This document shows positions 46,288 to 56,225 of a DNA stretch of 64,000 nt, in pieces. Source of the DNA: a virus; the IMG/VR virus record IMGVR_UViG_3300036715_000213, positions 1 to 64,000 of that record; one strand, given 5' to 3'. Under the pieces are notes generated by a model that made no database searches, was not told the DNA's origin, and worked only from the letters and a program-made list of their open reading frames with translations. Made by a program: the position numbers and the translations under genes. The first letter of the stretch is position 1. Every line of letters starts with the position of its first letter.

Positions 46288-48443
46288 GTTGCGACGATAA
46301 TGCTACGGTATTGGTCAATAACCGGATATGAAATCTTATCATTCGAACTCAATACAATCTTAATGTCGTACATGTCGAATCCATCGAGATCGTCAATCTT
46401 AAACTCGTAGTCTTGATATTCGCCAAGTTTGCGTGCTAAGTTGCGGGCTGTGTCGCATGTCATCTCAACCCAATTACCACTCTTATGTGGTACAGTGCTG
46501 GCTGCTAATGAACTACGGAAGTAGACATTAAAAGATGTTGTTGCAATGCTACTAGCAGTAACAATAACGCGAGCGCCCTTGGAAATAGTTTCCAATTGGA
46601 ATGGCTGGCTAATGTAACGCGCATAAGCAGTCCCACCGCTTGGAGTCAACTCAGTTGCTTTGTCGAATGTCGATGCTGGGTTAGTCAGAATGTCATTGAC
46701 GTTATTATTTTCCAGTACCAAACGCGGTGTTGCACGTAAATCTAGCATTGGGGAAACGTTAACATTCTTTGATTCAAAATATAATAGCATTTCTGCGGAA
46801 GAATCACTACCGAAGAACAATTGCTCATTATCCAATGTAGCAATAACTGCTTCTTTGTCTAGGATAGTTGCTTGGCTCAATGAGATGTTTTCGTGTAAAC
46901 CAACAAGGTAGTTCTCATCAGTTGTGCGTAGGGTAGCGCTCAATCCTGTTTCATTCGGAACTATAGTATTCAACAGTGGAGCAACTGCTTGGTAACGACG
47001 GTTTAAACTTGTCGCGAAGATCGCTTCATCAATAACAGTTAAAGATGCACCGGATCCAGTTCCATCAGTAATCTTTACAGTTGGTGTAGTCATGTAACCA
47101 GTACCAGCATTTGTGATAGTCACAGTGTTAATCTTACCACCAGAAGTTGTAACTGTTGCTGTTGCACCAGTACCATCGCCAATGATTTGTACTGTTGGAG
47201 CCGAGTAATTGATACCACCATCGTCAATCTCAATCGCTTCCATACGTCCTGTTGATGACAAGATTCCAGTAGATGTTGCGTTGGTAGCGCCCAAGCTAAA
47301 TGTGAATGTGAAATCGTTAACCCGAGTTACAGTATATCCAGTTGAACTTGACAATATAGCAGATGGGATCCCACGGTATGTAGCACCTGTCAATCCACGT
47401 AGGATAATCGTATCACTAGTCTTAAAACCGTGTTGCATTGGCAACGTGCAAGTCACCAGAGGTGAGCTGTTTGTAACTGAGAAATACTTACCGGGAATAC
47501 GATCGTTTGGAGCAACTGCGCGCAACTTCAACGATGCTTGAGAAGAGATATCAAATTTGGCGCGATATATGTTGAACTTAATGTCTTGCGTTTGCTCAGC
47601 AGTCCATGTAATGTTGTTTTCCGATTTAAACATGGAACCAACGAATGGTTGTTCACTAATCGTCTTACCAGTTTCTATAGACTTTGCACCCATCTCAGAT
47701 GTGAAGGCATAGTATGAATTTGAGTTGGACAGCAGGACGAAACAGAAATCCTTATCTTCAGGCAAGTAGATTGGACGTGGGAAGATAAACTTTGTACCAA
47801 CCAATGCAGTATTGCTTGTGTTAACTGAGCTTGGATTTAACGAAACAAAAGACCATTCATTAACCAAGTCAGCTGCTGGATAACCGTTTTCTACATTACG
47901 CAATTCACAACGCACTGGAATTGACGCATCCTTCGCTTGAAAGAACACTTCAATCATCGTTACAAAACAACCACCCTTGATACCATAGGTGAAGAATGTC
48001 TGAGCAAGCGGATCGCCCGGCGGACGGGTTGTATTAACACGCACTACATTTTGTGTAATAACATTAATAGTTTTCTGAAATGTATCCAAGAAACCATTAG
48101 CAGTAAACAATGTAGTCGCAGAGCTAACTGCGCTTCCAGCAAATGCTTCAGTTTCATAGTTGGATGTATCAAGCAATTTGAAAATACGCTCACCAGTGTT
48201 AAATGTGTTCCCCGGCATGCGGAACTCACCAGTAATTTTACCAGCAGCGTCTGATACAATCTGATCACCTAAGTTCTTACCGTCTTGTTTAATAAATTCA
48301 TCCACGCTCTTAGTATCAAAGAATGCGTAGAATTTACTATTTGGTTTCAAGTCAGTTGCAGCAAACTTAATCGTCTGTGGACGAATAAAAGAAAGTGATT
48401 TATAACCAACCAAACTGGTACGTGATTTTGTACGTGTTACCAT
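46284..48443 (-). CDS. Large tail/baseplate structural protein, 719 aa
   Basis: A 719-residue virion protein. The N-terminal block FIRPQTIKFAATDLKPNSKF, then YAFFDTKSVDEFI and ITGEFRMPGNTFNTGERIFK, and the central QTFFTYGIKGGCFVTMIEVF are conserved in T4-like cyanophage relatives as unnamed structural proteins. Residues ~405-470 carry two Gly-rich units (VQIIGDGTGATATVTTSGGK, VTITNAGTGYMTTPTVKITD) shared with gp18 and gp8. The C-terminus has a carbohydrate-binding-like beta domain (NNNVNDILTNPASTFDKATE onward). A baseplate-peripheral position is inferred from location after gp8. Confidence 0.8.
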   Translation of the reverse strand: MVTRTKSRTSLVGYKSLSFIRPQTIKFAATDLKPNSKFYAFFDTKSVDEFIKQDGKNLGDQIVSDAAGKITGEFRMPGNTFNTGERIFKLLDTSNYETEAFAGSAVSSATTLFTANGFLDTFQKTINVITQNVVRVNTTRPPGDPLAQTFFTYGIKGGCFVTMIEVFFQAKDASIPVRCELRNVENGYPAADLVNEWSFVSLNPSSVNTSNTALVGTKFIFPRPIYLPEDKDFCFVLLSNSNSYYAFTSEMGAKSIETGKTISEQPFVGSMFKSENNITWTAEQTQDIKFNIYRAKFDISSQASLKLRAVAPNDRIPGKYFSVTNSSPLVTCTLPMQHGFKTSDTIILRGLTGATYRGIPSAILSSSTGYTVTRVNDFTFTFSLGATNATSTGILSSTGRMEAIEIDDGGINYSAPTVQIIGDGTGATATVTTSGGKINTVTITNAGTGYMTTPTVKITDGTGSGASLTVIDEAIFATSLNRRYQAVAPLLNTIVPNETGLSATLRTTDENYLVGLHENISLSQATILDKEAVIATLDNEQLFFGSDSSAEMLLYFESKNVNVSPMLDLRATPRLVLENNNVNDILTNPASTFDKATELTPSGGTAYARYISQPFQLETISKGARVIVTASSIATTSFNVYFRSSLAASTVPHKSGNWVEMTCDTARNLARKLGEYQDYEFKIDDLDGFDMYDIKIVLSSNDKISYPVIDQYRSIIVAT

Positions 48444-48477
48444 TGTATTCCTATTTTCTAGTATTTATTATACACTA

Positions 48478-51400
48478 TTAGAGTGATTTGTTGGAGTAAA
48501 AGTCCACGGATTTAATATTATGGTGCAAGATGAAGTTTCTATTAACATCACCAGCTAAGAAGCATTTGTTACCGCATGTAATGTGGCGAACTAATCCCAT
48601 ACCAATAAACTTAACATCAATAATCTCTTCCCAACGCAAAACACCGTTTAATTCAGTAACAGTGTGCTTGCCTAGCATATCCGGAGCATTGACTAAAGTT
48701 CCATTAATAGTTGGGATGGGTGCAGTAGAAGAACATGTTAATTTGACACCTAAAGTGGATGTCAGGCAATACAGAGGTTGTTCTTTAGTTTCAGCGAATG
48801 TAACTTCGTCAAAAGAACGTTTCCATGTATTTGGATCAACTGTTGGTATGATCATACCAACATTGATATCTTTAGCTTGCATTCCATTTTCCAGCCATGC
48901 ATCAAGAACAACACAGCCACCTCCACCATAGCTAGGAATTATAACTTGAAGCGGTAATGATGGAGGTAAGTATGCCCATCCCCATGGTCCTAGAACTGGA
49001 GGTGGAGGTGGAGCAATAATTGGTGCCGGCGCTGGAATTGGCGCTGGCGCTGGTGGAGGTGGAACAACTACTGGTGGCGCTGGGATTGGAATAATCACAG
49101 GAACTGGTGGTGTTGCTGCCACTGGTGGAGGTGTTACCTTAATCTCAACCTTTGGTACTGGTGGGATAATTACAACCGCTGGAGTGATGATTGGTGGAGT
49201 AATAATCACTGGACGTGGTGGTTGGATAAACACAAACTCAGTGATAGTCTCAGTTGATGTCTTAACGATATCAGCTAAGTTTTCAACTTCAGTCCAAGTG
49301 TCATCCTTTGGTACAATTTCCAGCGCGCCTTGCCAGCTAAACACAGCAAACGGGTTAATGTTGGTAATACGACTCGATACGCCTTGTGAAGCAAGGATAA
49401 CGTTTTCATAGTTCAGTGTTGCGATATCATTGATAATGGATACGTTAGTACCAACCGATACTGGAGATAACATTGTTTCAATACGATCAAACAATGGTTT
49501 AATCTTACCAGAAACATACGATACCTTAAATCCTGGATCAGTTACATCCGAGATAGCATCAGCATCGCTAAAGTTATCGACTAAGTAACCGCTCTTGTAA
49601 CGTGATAGTCCAGTTGTTGTGTCAACAATGTCATAGTTAACTGCGCTCTGTTCTGCTTCGGATAGAGTGATGTAATCTTCGATGTTAGCCACACGCTTGT
49701 CTAGAGAAGCAACATCGCGCATAGTGTAAACACGGTTATCATTCTTCTTAACTGTACAATCAATTGCCTTGGCAGTATAAGGAGGAACTGTAATAGTTGC
49801 CAGCTTGATAGAATCTGCTGGCAGTGGCTTCTCTTTTGGTACGTCAGCTGGAGTACCTGTTATAATACTTAATGTACCATCCTTGCTGAAGATAACAGAG
49901 TCAATACGACCAACATAGTGGCGAACAGTTGCAGTAATACGGGAATCATTCTGAACTAGCTTGCTTACAGAAGCGCCAGTACCGGTAAATGTTCCATCAG
50001 TACCAACGCGCGGACGGAAGTCTAACACATTGCGTAGGTTGTATGTCTTACGGTCGTTTTTACTAGTGTAAGATAACAGTGGAGAATCATAGTAACCAGA
50101 CATTGTGGTGTACGAGTCAACGCTGAAGTAATCTCCAGAATTATGGCTAAAGTAATCGTATGTGACTGTCACATTGTATGCTGGAGTTTGTGCTCCAGCT
50201 TTCAAAGTAATTGATCCACGATCGTAAAAATAATCAGTTTGACCATTATCGTATGAGTAGCTAGCAGTTACATCAAGTTCGTTTGCTCCACCAGCGTCTT
50301 GCACAACCTTAGTAACACGAACCAAGTCAGCATGTGGCAACACAAGTGTCGCAGAACTTGGATTTATTGCAGCAGATACAACATTCTGGACTAGAGTTTT
50401 TGTCTTTGGAGCACGTGATGCACCAGTTACAGTAGCAGCACAAAATACGCTCAATGTGCTACTTGCTGGGCTAATGCCGCTAAAGGATACAGATAGCCCG
50501 TCTGGAGCGACTGTTGCTGTTGACAATGCTTGGATACCGCTGGAAGTAACCAGCAACATGTTGCCTTCTTCCTTTGGATTGATTGTCATACCAGTTACAG
50601 TCATTGTACCAGCACCACCAGTAATAGTCACAGTTTGTTCATGATAAACAGTGTAAGAAATATCACTAACTTCGCTGTCACCCTTGGCGCTGTATGTGTA
50701 ATCATATGGAAGTGGAACTAGCAGATTGTTAGTTACATTCTTAACGATAACTTCTTTGTCAATAACCTTAGCAGTTCCGCCGGATGTCATACCAAGAATG
50801 GTATCACCAATCAGTGGAGTTGATTCACCCACGCAACGAGTGTTAACGTACAAGACGCCTTCAGGGCGCAGGTACTTTATAACGTTACCGCAGCGAGCTT
50901 CTGATTCAACTTCTTCGTTTAGAGTAAACGCCAAGCTGTTAGTCGAAACCACAGTTAATTTATGCAATACAGTAGCAATCTCTGATGCACCATATGTGAT
51001 GATACCAATCTCATCTACTGAGTGTGTTGGTCCCACAGCAATGTCAGTAACAAACATCTTGTAGATTGCATTGGTTGTGGTTGTGTTGGATTCAACAAAA
51101 TCAACTGCCAACAATGTAGCTGAACCAATAACAGTTCCAGCCGTAATATCCTTCAGTGTAACTGGCGAATGCAGCTTAAAGCTAGGTAGATTAGACAGTC
51201 CAGTAACGTAAAACGCTTGTCCAAAGGATGGGACAATATTAATAACGTTCTCTTGGATGGATTCAACATCACGCGCTTTGTTAACAGTCAGCAACGTATC
51301 TGCTATCTTTTCGTTCTCGAATCCCTTGATGTATGCCTTACCAGCAGCAATAGTGTAAATCATCTTAGATGAATCACCGCCAGCTGTAGAAACATAACGA

Positions 51401-52320
51401 CCGTCGTTCAGTTCTGATTTCAAGTGTTCACGAGTTGTTACTTTCAAACCAGTTGTAACATAGTCACCGTTTGTGTCATAGTTACGACGAGCCAGACCCT
51501 TGTCCAACTCATTATATTTTGGATAGCGGCTATGCTCTTCAAGAACGCCTTCATTATAGCGCATCAACTCGATGTAATCGTCATTTACAGCTACACTTAA
51601 ATCCAGAGTAACTAGGTTCAATGTAATTTGTAGACGATCTGCGCCTGGAGCCGCATAATTATATGAGCCCTGAGCTGGATCCAGCAACGTTGCGTCGTCA
51701 TCCGATGTTACAACGCTTTCAACGATTTGTAGCAATACGCGAGTGCTTGGAGATGCGCTGTACTTGGAAATAACAACTGATTGCTTATTAACAGTCGCGA
51801 ACGTGCCGTTTACATAGTAAACACCTTGGTCGATATTAGCAACTGCGGCTGCACCACATGGTGTTCCGCTTGCTGTGGTAAATGTAGTCGAGATGCCTTC
51901 AACAGTCAACACTTCACTCGCCAGGAATACCTTTTCACCGTTTGTACCGGAATTGCTATAGGAAACATACAGAGTATCAGGATCAGTCAAAGTCTTAGCA
52001 ATGCCCTTACGGATGATACCGCGCAAACCGGAAGTCGCACCAACAACAAACTTGCCTTCAAGTGTAGCAATATCGTAGGATGTATCAACCAACTTCACAT
52101 AACATACATTGAAGTCGGAATTGATGTTACCCGGAATAACTACGGAGCCATGCTTAAACACGTGATTGCCAAACTTAGCAATCTGATTCTTCAGTATTGA
52201 TTGAATCTGTGTTAGTTCACGAGCCTGAATACTATTACCCGGCTTAAACAGGATTTGATAGAATTGTTTAGACTCATCAAAGTCGTCATAGTATGGATTC
52301 GAATTTAAATTGATTGTCAT
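48478..52320 (-). CDS. DUF4815-type tail protein with C-terminal polyproline linker and Hint domain, 1280 aa
   Basis: Residues 1-~950 are a DUF4815-type structural region (DDFDESKQFYQILFKPGNSI, QARELTQIQSILKNQIAKFG, FKHGSVVIPGNINSDF). Residues 1029-1128 are extremely proline-rich (PPVVVPPPPAPAPIPAPAPI). After GGGG, Cys1136 opens a Hint-type domain: CVVLDAWLENGMQAKDINVG, the block-B analogue TCSSTAPIPTINGTLVNAPD (no His in TxxH), and CFLAGDVNRNFILHHN ending with His-Asn (1267-1268) and a 12-residue tail. Hint domains cleave or ligate protein backbones, so C-terminal autoprocessing is possible; the missing block-B His may reduce it. It is probably a fibre-carrying baseplate protein. Confidence 0.85.
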   Translation of the reverse strand: MTINLNSNPYYDDFDESKQFYQILFKPGNSIQARELTQIQSILKNQIAKFGNHVFKHGSVVIPGNINSDFNVCYVKLVDTSYDIATLEGKFVVGATSGLRGIIRKGIAKTLTDPDTLYVSYSNSGTNGEKVFLASEVLTVEGISTTFTTASGTPCGAAAVANIDQGVYYVNGTFATVNKQSVVISKYSASPSTRVLLQIVESVVTSDDDATLLDPAQGSYNYAAPGADRLQITLNLVTLDLSVAVNDDYIELMRYNEGVLEEHSRYPKYNELDKGLARRNYDTNGDYVTTGLKVTTREHLKSELNDGRYVSTAGGDSSKMIYTIAAGKAYIKGFENEKIADTLLTVNKARDVESIQENVINIVPSFGQAFYVTGLSNLPSFKLHSPVTLKDITAGTVIGSATLLAVDFVESNTTTTNAIYKMFVTDIAVGPTHSVDEIGIITYGASEIATVLHKLTVVSTNSLAFTLNEEVESEARCGNVIKYLRPEGVLYVNTRCVGESTPLIGDTILGMTSGGTAKVIDKEVIVKNVTNNLLVPLPYDYTYSAKGDSEVSDISYTVYHEQTVTITGGAGTMTVTGMTINPKEEGNMLLVTSSGIQALSTATVAPDGLSVSFSGISPASSTLSVFCAATVTGASRAPKTKTLVQNVVSAAINPSSATLVLPHADLVRVTKVVQDAGGANELDVTASYSYDNGQTDYFYDRGSITLKAGAQTPAYNVTVTYDYFSHNSGDYFSVDSYTTMSGYYDSPLLSYTSKNDRKTYNLRNVLDFRPRVGTDGTFTGTGASVSKLVQNDSRITATVRHYVGRIDSVIFSKDGTLSIITGTPADVPKEKPLPADSIKLATITVPPYTAKAIDCTVKKNDNRVYTMRDVASLDKRVANIEDYITLSEAEQSAVNYDIVDTTTGLSRYKSGYLVDNFSDADAISDVTDPGFKVSYVSGKIKPLFDRIETMLSPVSVGTNVSIINDIATLNYENVILASQGVSSRITNINPFAVFSWQGALEIVPKDDTWTEVENLADIVKTSTETITEFVFIQPPRPVIITPPIITPAVVIIPPVPKVEIKVTPPPVAATPPVPVIIPIPAPPVVVPPPPAPAPIPAPAPIIAPPPPPVLGPWGWAYLPPSLPLQVIIPSYGGGGCVVLDAWLENGMQAKDINVGMIIPTVDPNTWKRSFDEVTFAETKEQPLYCLTSTLGVKLTCSSTAPIPTINGTLVNAPDMLGKHTVTELNGVLRWEEIIDVKFIGMGLVRHITCGNKCFLAGDVNRNFILHHNIKSVDFYSNKSL

Positions 52321-52321
52321 T

Positions 52322-54130
52322 TTAACACTTTATGTATGTTTTGAGTGCCAGGCTTTGTTCCGATGTAAACTTGAACGGTACCTCGGATGCTACTGTTAGG
52401 ATGTCACCACTGTATTTATTGACTGCCGGAGAGGATATTAAATCAGTCGCAAACCAAGTTGTTGTACCATCTGATAGCGAACCCAACGGTGGAACATTGT
52501 TTCCCGATAGCGGTTGCAGGTATGCTGTTGTTGCATCAAACTTTACAACCAAATAGCGATAGTTATTCGCCGAGCGTAGTTCCATATCAGATGCCATTCC
52601 AGAAGTTGACAACATAGTCATCTTGTATGCCAACAATGCTTCTGATGTTGATGTAAACGAGTTGCTGTACAGTTGACGTGGATTCTTAATGACACCGTAT
52701 TGGCGGAAGTCTTGATTAATATCTGAGATTATCGAGTTAGCACTTAGAACTGAGCTGATACAAATCACATCTGCTCCCAGTTCATTCACTGCATCGTATC
52801 CATGTCCATAATATGGAGCCTTAATTGCGCTTACTGTTGCTGTTACTGGACTTCCACCTGTTGGCGCTTCTACTACAAAATCCGCATAGCTGTAACCAGA
52901 ACCAAATGTCAGCATCTTCACGCCAACCAATGTTCCAGTACTCATAATAGCCAGTGCAGTTGCACCCTTACCGTCACCAGTGATAGTAATCTTTGGTGTA
53001 ATTAGCGGATCGTACCCATTACCCGCAGTAGTAACCTTTGCTGCATAAATTCCACCAGCCACTGCTAGCTGCTCAACTACAGATTGGTCAGAGATTGTAT
53101 CGTTCAATCCAATGTTAGCTGTCAGACTTGCACCAGTACCTGTCCCACCAACTGTTAAAATCATGTAAGAGTAGCCAGTTCCATTGTTCTCAATAACAAC
53201 ATCAACAATTCCACCAGCGTAAACCACTGGAGTCAATACAGCGCCAGATCCATCGCCCTTTACAGCAATAGTGGAACTGTTGTTGCTTACATAGCTAATG
53301 CCTGGATCAACAACCAGAACTGATTGAATAACACCAGCAGAAACTATAGCAGTTAGGATTGCTCCACCACTATTCTCTGGATACTTGTGAGTTCCTGCTC
53401 CCGCAATAACAATTGTTGGAGCAGTTGTATATCCGGATCCGCCACTAACAATCTTAACACGGATAATGCTACCCGCTGCATCAATAACTGGAATCAGTAC
53501 AGCACCGCTCCCATCACCAGATACAGATAATGTAGTTGCGGATGCGCTTGAGTATCCAGAACCGGGAGCATTGATAATAATATCTTCAACTGCTCCACGA
53601 TTGTAGAAGGAATCACTGATCGCATTTTGAACTGGAATGTATTGACTATTTGTAAACTTGAATTGCTTAAAAGATGGGATTGAATACATGTATTTCCACA
53701 CGTAACCATCAGCGGCGCGGAACACTTCTAGCCCATCACCCGCTGATGGTTCAACTGTAGAAGCAACTCCACCATTGTTATCCAAGCACTTGTAAACACG
53801 AAAAGAGGTGTTTACAACGTAGAAGTTCAAATCCTCCATTGCTACTGTATCATCCCAACGGGCATAGGTAGTTCCAGTCACCCAATCGTAACGATTAGCA
53901 CATAGAGAAACATCGTTTGGCATGATTTTATTCATGTATAGCATATTCTCACGGATGCTTGAATCATTAGATAATGTCAATGCAGTAGTGCTTTCTGGCG
54001 GAAAATCCGGTACGCCCCAGCTAGATGCTTTACCTAGATAGTAGTAAAGGTTGCTCTTTTGGAGTTGAACTTCCTTAACAAACTGAGATGCTAGATTTGT
54101 GTGAAATTCTTGTTTGAGAATTTGTGACAT
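52322..54130 (-). CDS. 8: Baseplate wedge protein gp8
   Basis: The 602-residue protein matches gp8 of T4-like phages in NSSIRENMLYMNKIMPNDVS-like DSSIRENMLYMNKIMPNDVS, ANRYDWVTGTTYARWDD, NFYVVNTSFRVYKCLDNNGG and GYVWKYMYSIPSFKQFKFTN. It is much longer than T4 gp8 (334 aa) because of an insertion (about residues 185-430) of Gly-rich repeats (GSGYSSASATTLSVSGDGSG, NGTGYSYMILTVGGTGTGAS). Gp8 is a peripheral wedge subunit of the baseplate. Its stop is one base from the DUF4815 gene start, and its start overlaps the 147-aa gene. Confidence 0.88.
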   Translation of the reverse strand: MSQILKQEFHTNLASQFVKEVQLQKSNLYYYLGKASSWGVPDFPPESTTALTLSNDSSIRENMLYMNKIMPNDVSLCANRYDWVTGTTYARWDDTVAMEDLNFYVVNTSFRVYKCLDNNGGVASTVEPSAGDGLEVFRAADGYVWKYMYSIPSFKQFKFTNSQYIPVQNAISDSFYNRGAVEDIIINAPGSGYSSASATTLSVSGDGSGAVLIPVIDAAGSIIRVKIVSGGSGYTTAPTIVIAGAGTHKYPENSGGAILTAIVSAGVIQSVLVVDPGISYVSNNSSTIAVKGDGSGAVLTPVVYAGGIVDVVIENNGTGYSYMILTVGGTGTGASLTANIGLNDTISDQSVVEQLAVAGGIYAAKVTTAGNGYDPLITPKITITGDGKGATALAIMSTGTLVGVKMLTFGSGYSYADFVVEAPTGGSPVTATVSAIKAPYYGHGYDAVNELGADVICISSVLSANSIISDINQDFRQYGVIKNPRQLYSNSFTSTSEALLAYKMTMLSTSGMASDMELRSANNYRYLVVKFDATTAYLQPLSGNNVPPLGSLSDGTTTWFATDLISSPAVNKYSGDILTVASEVPFKFTSEQSLALKTYIKC

Positions 54131-54573
54131 TAATTGACCCTTACGTTCCAGGTAATAACTAAATTATCGGATGTTGTCTTTGTGATAGCGTTGAACGCAG
54201 TTCGGCACATCATAATACCACCAGTAGATGCAGTAAACAATCCAGCTTCGCGATAAACACCGCTTGTACCTGTTGGATATGTTGTAACAAATGTAGCAAC
54301 ATTTAGAACAGATGCCCCACTATTAAACACACGGCGAGTCCCACCCATTTCCGCGTCCAGTGTTGTTTGGTCTGCCGCTGCGGCTACATTGGAACTTCCC
54401 AGAGCAACGTAAGTTGCCTTTGTAGATCCACCAGCGATTAGACCCGCAATTAAGTTCTTGCCAGTATCCACAACCATGTTATGGATTTCGCGAGTGTCTT
54501 TAACAACGCCATTAGCATCGATGATTTGGATAGTCAAGTCGCCTATCAGTTTGACGTTATCACTAAAACTCAT
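54130..54573 (-). CDS. Fibre-module structural protein, 147 aa
   Basis: A 147-residue protein with LTIQIIDANGVVKDTREIHN, MVVDTGKNLIAGLIAGG, YVALGSSNVAAAADQTTLDA, GVYREAGLFTASTGG and LVITWNVRVN. This is the same recurrent phage tail module as the N-terminal half of the 319-aa protein at 41358-42317. It is wedged between gp8 and the gp7-position gene with overlaps on both sides, so it is probably a baseplate-associated or fibre-attachment protein. Function unknown. Confidence 0.75.
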   Translation of the reverse strand: MSFSDNVKLIGDLTIQIIDANGVVKDTREIHNMVVDTGKNLIAGLIAGGSTKATYVALGSSNVAAAADQTTLDAEMGGTRRVFNSGASVLNVATFVTTYPTGTSGVYREAGLFTASTGGIMMCRTAFNAITKTTSDNLVITWNVRVN

Positions 54574-56225
54574 GAACCTACTCCTGTGGCGCTTACTCCG
54601 CTAACACCTAAGCGGAAGTTGACTGTTACATTGTTGATAGCTGTATTAGCTACAACACCATCCGGATTTGGAGATCCGTGAGTGTTGATAATAGCTACTT
54701 CACTATTTATTAACTCGAATTTCTTTATCAAAGTGCTACTGAACTTAGTTCCCGCTGGGTGAATCAAGTCAATAGAACTGCGGTACTCGTTGATGTCACG
54801 AGTAGTTTGTAATGAATATGCGTAGGCTTGGTAATACAGATTGTCGTGGATACGACTATTCTGATTAGAAATCAAACTACTATCATCACTGTATGTTGAC
54901 TTCTCTTTTGCGTAAGCTGAGTTGACTACTTTGATAGTCGCATAGGATGCTTCCCAAACGACTGGATCTTGTGTTTGTGATTCTTTAACCGGATCCAATA
55001 GCGGCTGATATGCTTGTAGAGTACCCATGTAATCTTCAAGTTGATAGTCTTCGTTGAAGAATTCACTGCCTCCAAGCTGGGTTAGAGAAATAACAACACC
55101 GTCACCAACTGGATCAGTGTTATCGTATATCGTTAGAGCTTGCTCATAGTGACCGTCATCCTGTTGAACTTGGGTAAATGTGTTTGAGTTACTTGAATTA
55201 TCCGCAATTGATTTGTACGATGAAATTGAGTATTGTTCTGCAGATAGTGGATATCCGTATTGTAGAATCTCAATACCTTCAAGTCCAGTATCAGCGTTTA
55301 CCTTTGTGACACGACAGATCGTAGACAATCCGCCAGTTGTTGCTGGAAGCTGGATAATCTGTCCTTTACGCCAATCAGCACCCTTGGTAACAGGAACAAC
55401 ACTGCTTGGAGTCGGCTTAACAACACCGGTGAATGTCTCAATGCTATTCTTAGTTACAGTAACCTTGTCTCCGATTTCAGCAGCATAGCCAACTGGCGGA
55501 ACAAAGTAGACAGCGTATGTATTTGTGTCTAGTGTTTTAATCTTCACTAGTTCAATAAGGTTCTTGGATGTACCGCTAACAAAGTGAAAGCCTAAGACTT
55601 CCGCATCAAGATTCGAATTGCGAGTGAGTACTACGTTCTGACTATCAGTAATGGAATCAATAACACCAACAAGCTCGCTATTGATATACAGGGAATTACC
55701 AATATTCGTAGAATCAAAAGCAGGCTTGCTGCTATGTATATTCTTAGAAGCCTTGCTAGCAGTGATACCGCCGACACCAGCCTTTTTAACTTGGGTTGTG
55801 ACAACAATTGGGTCATGCTCTAACAGTGTTCCAGTTTTCTTGGTTACATAGAAAAAGAAGTCACCAACTGCCTTTGCTCCAGACGCAACCAAATAGTCTG
55901 GACGAATGATTTCAACGTCATCACCAAAGTACGCATTAAAGAAATATGTGAACGCTTCTTCTGTACCCTTACGCGAGAAGAAATCCTTATTATTAAGGAT
56001 AAAATCCTTCACGCTCATGTTCTTTGGATCGCTAAATCCCTTGGCTACAATGTTCTTGTATAGATGGATGTAATCAGCATCCGCATTATCCAGAAATGCA
56101 GAGTCAATGGTCTGCAGACTTTCCATGTAGCGATAATACGCTTCAATGAAAGCTACAAGACCCGGATACTCTGCCTGGATAAACTCAGGCAGTTTTATAC
56201 TCGATAAGAGTGCTAATTTATTCAT
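54570..56225 (-). CDS. Baseplate wedge protein (gp7 position), 551 aa
   Basis: A 551-residue protein immediately downstream of gene 6. LPEFIQAEYPGLVAFIEAYY, RYMESLQTIDSAFLDNADAD, FILNNKDFFSRKGTEEAFTY and FFNAYFGDDVEIIRPDYLVA form a conserved N-terminal block seen in wedge proteins of T4-like cyanophages. T4 gp7 is 1032 aa; only position and the wedge context connect the two, so I give no symbol. The region from ~120 on is beta-rich with repeated pilot-strand units. It overlaps gene 6 by ATGA. Confidence 0.75.
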   Translation of the reverse strand: MNKLALLSSIKLPEFIQAEYPGLVAFIEAYYRYMESLQTIDSAFLDNADADYIHLYKNIVAKGFSDPKNMSVKDFILNNKDFFSRKGTEEAFTYFFNAYFGDDVEIIRPDYLVASGAKAVGDFFFYVTKKTGTLLEHDPIVVTTQVKKAGVGGITASKASKNIHSSKPAFDSTNIGNSLYINSELVGVIDSITDSQNVVLTRNSNLDAEVLGFHFVSGTSKNLIELVKIKTLDTNTYAVYFVPPVGYAAEIGDKVTVTKNSIETFTGVVKPTPSSVVPVTKGADWRKGQIIQLPATTGGLSTICRVTKVNADTGLEGIEILQYGYPLSAEQYSISSYKSIADNSSNSNTFTQVQQDDGHYEQALTIYDNTDPVGDGVVISLTQLGGSEFFNEDYQLEDYMGTLQAYQPLLDPVKESQTQDPVVWEASYATIKVVNSAYAKEKSTYSDDSSLISNQNSRIHDNLYYQAYAYSLQTTRDINEYRSSIDLIHPAGTKFSSTLIKKFELINSEVAIINTHGSPNPDGVVANTAINNVTVNFRLGVSGVSATGVGS

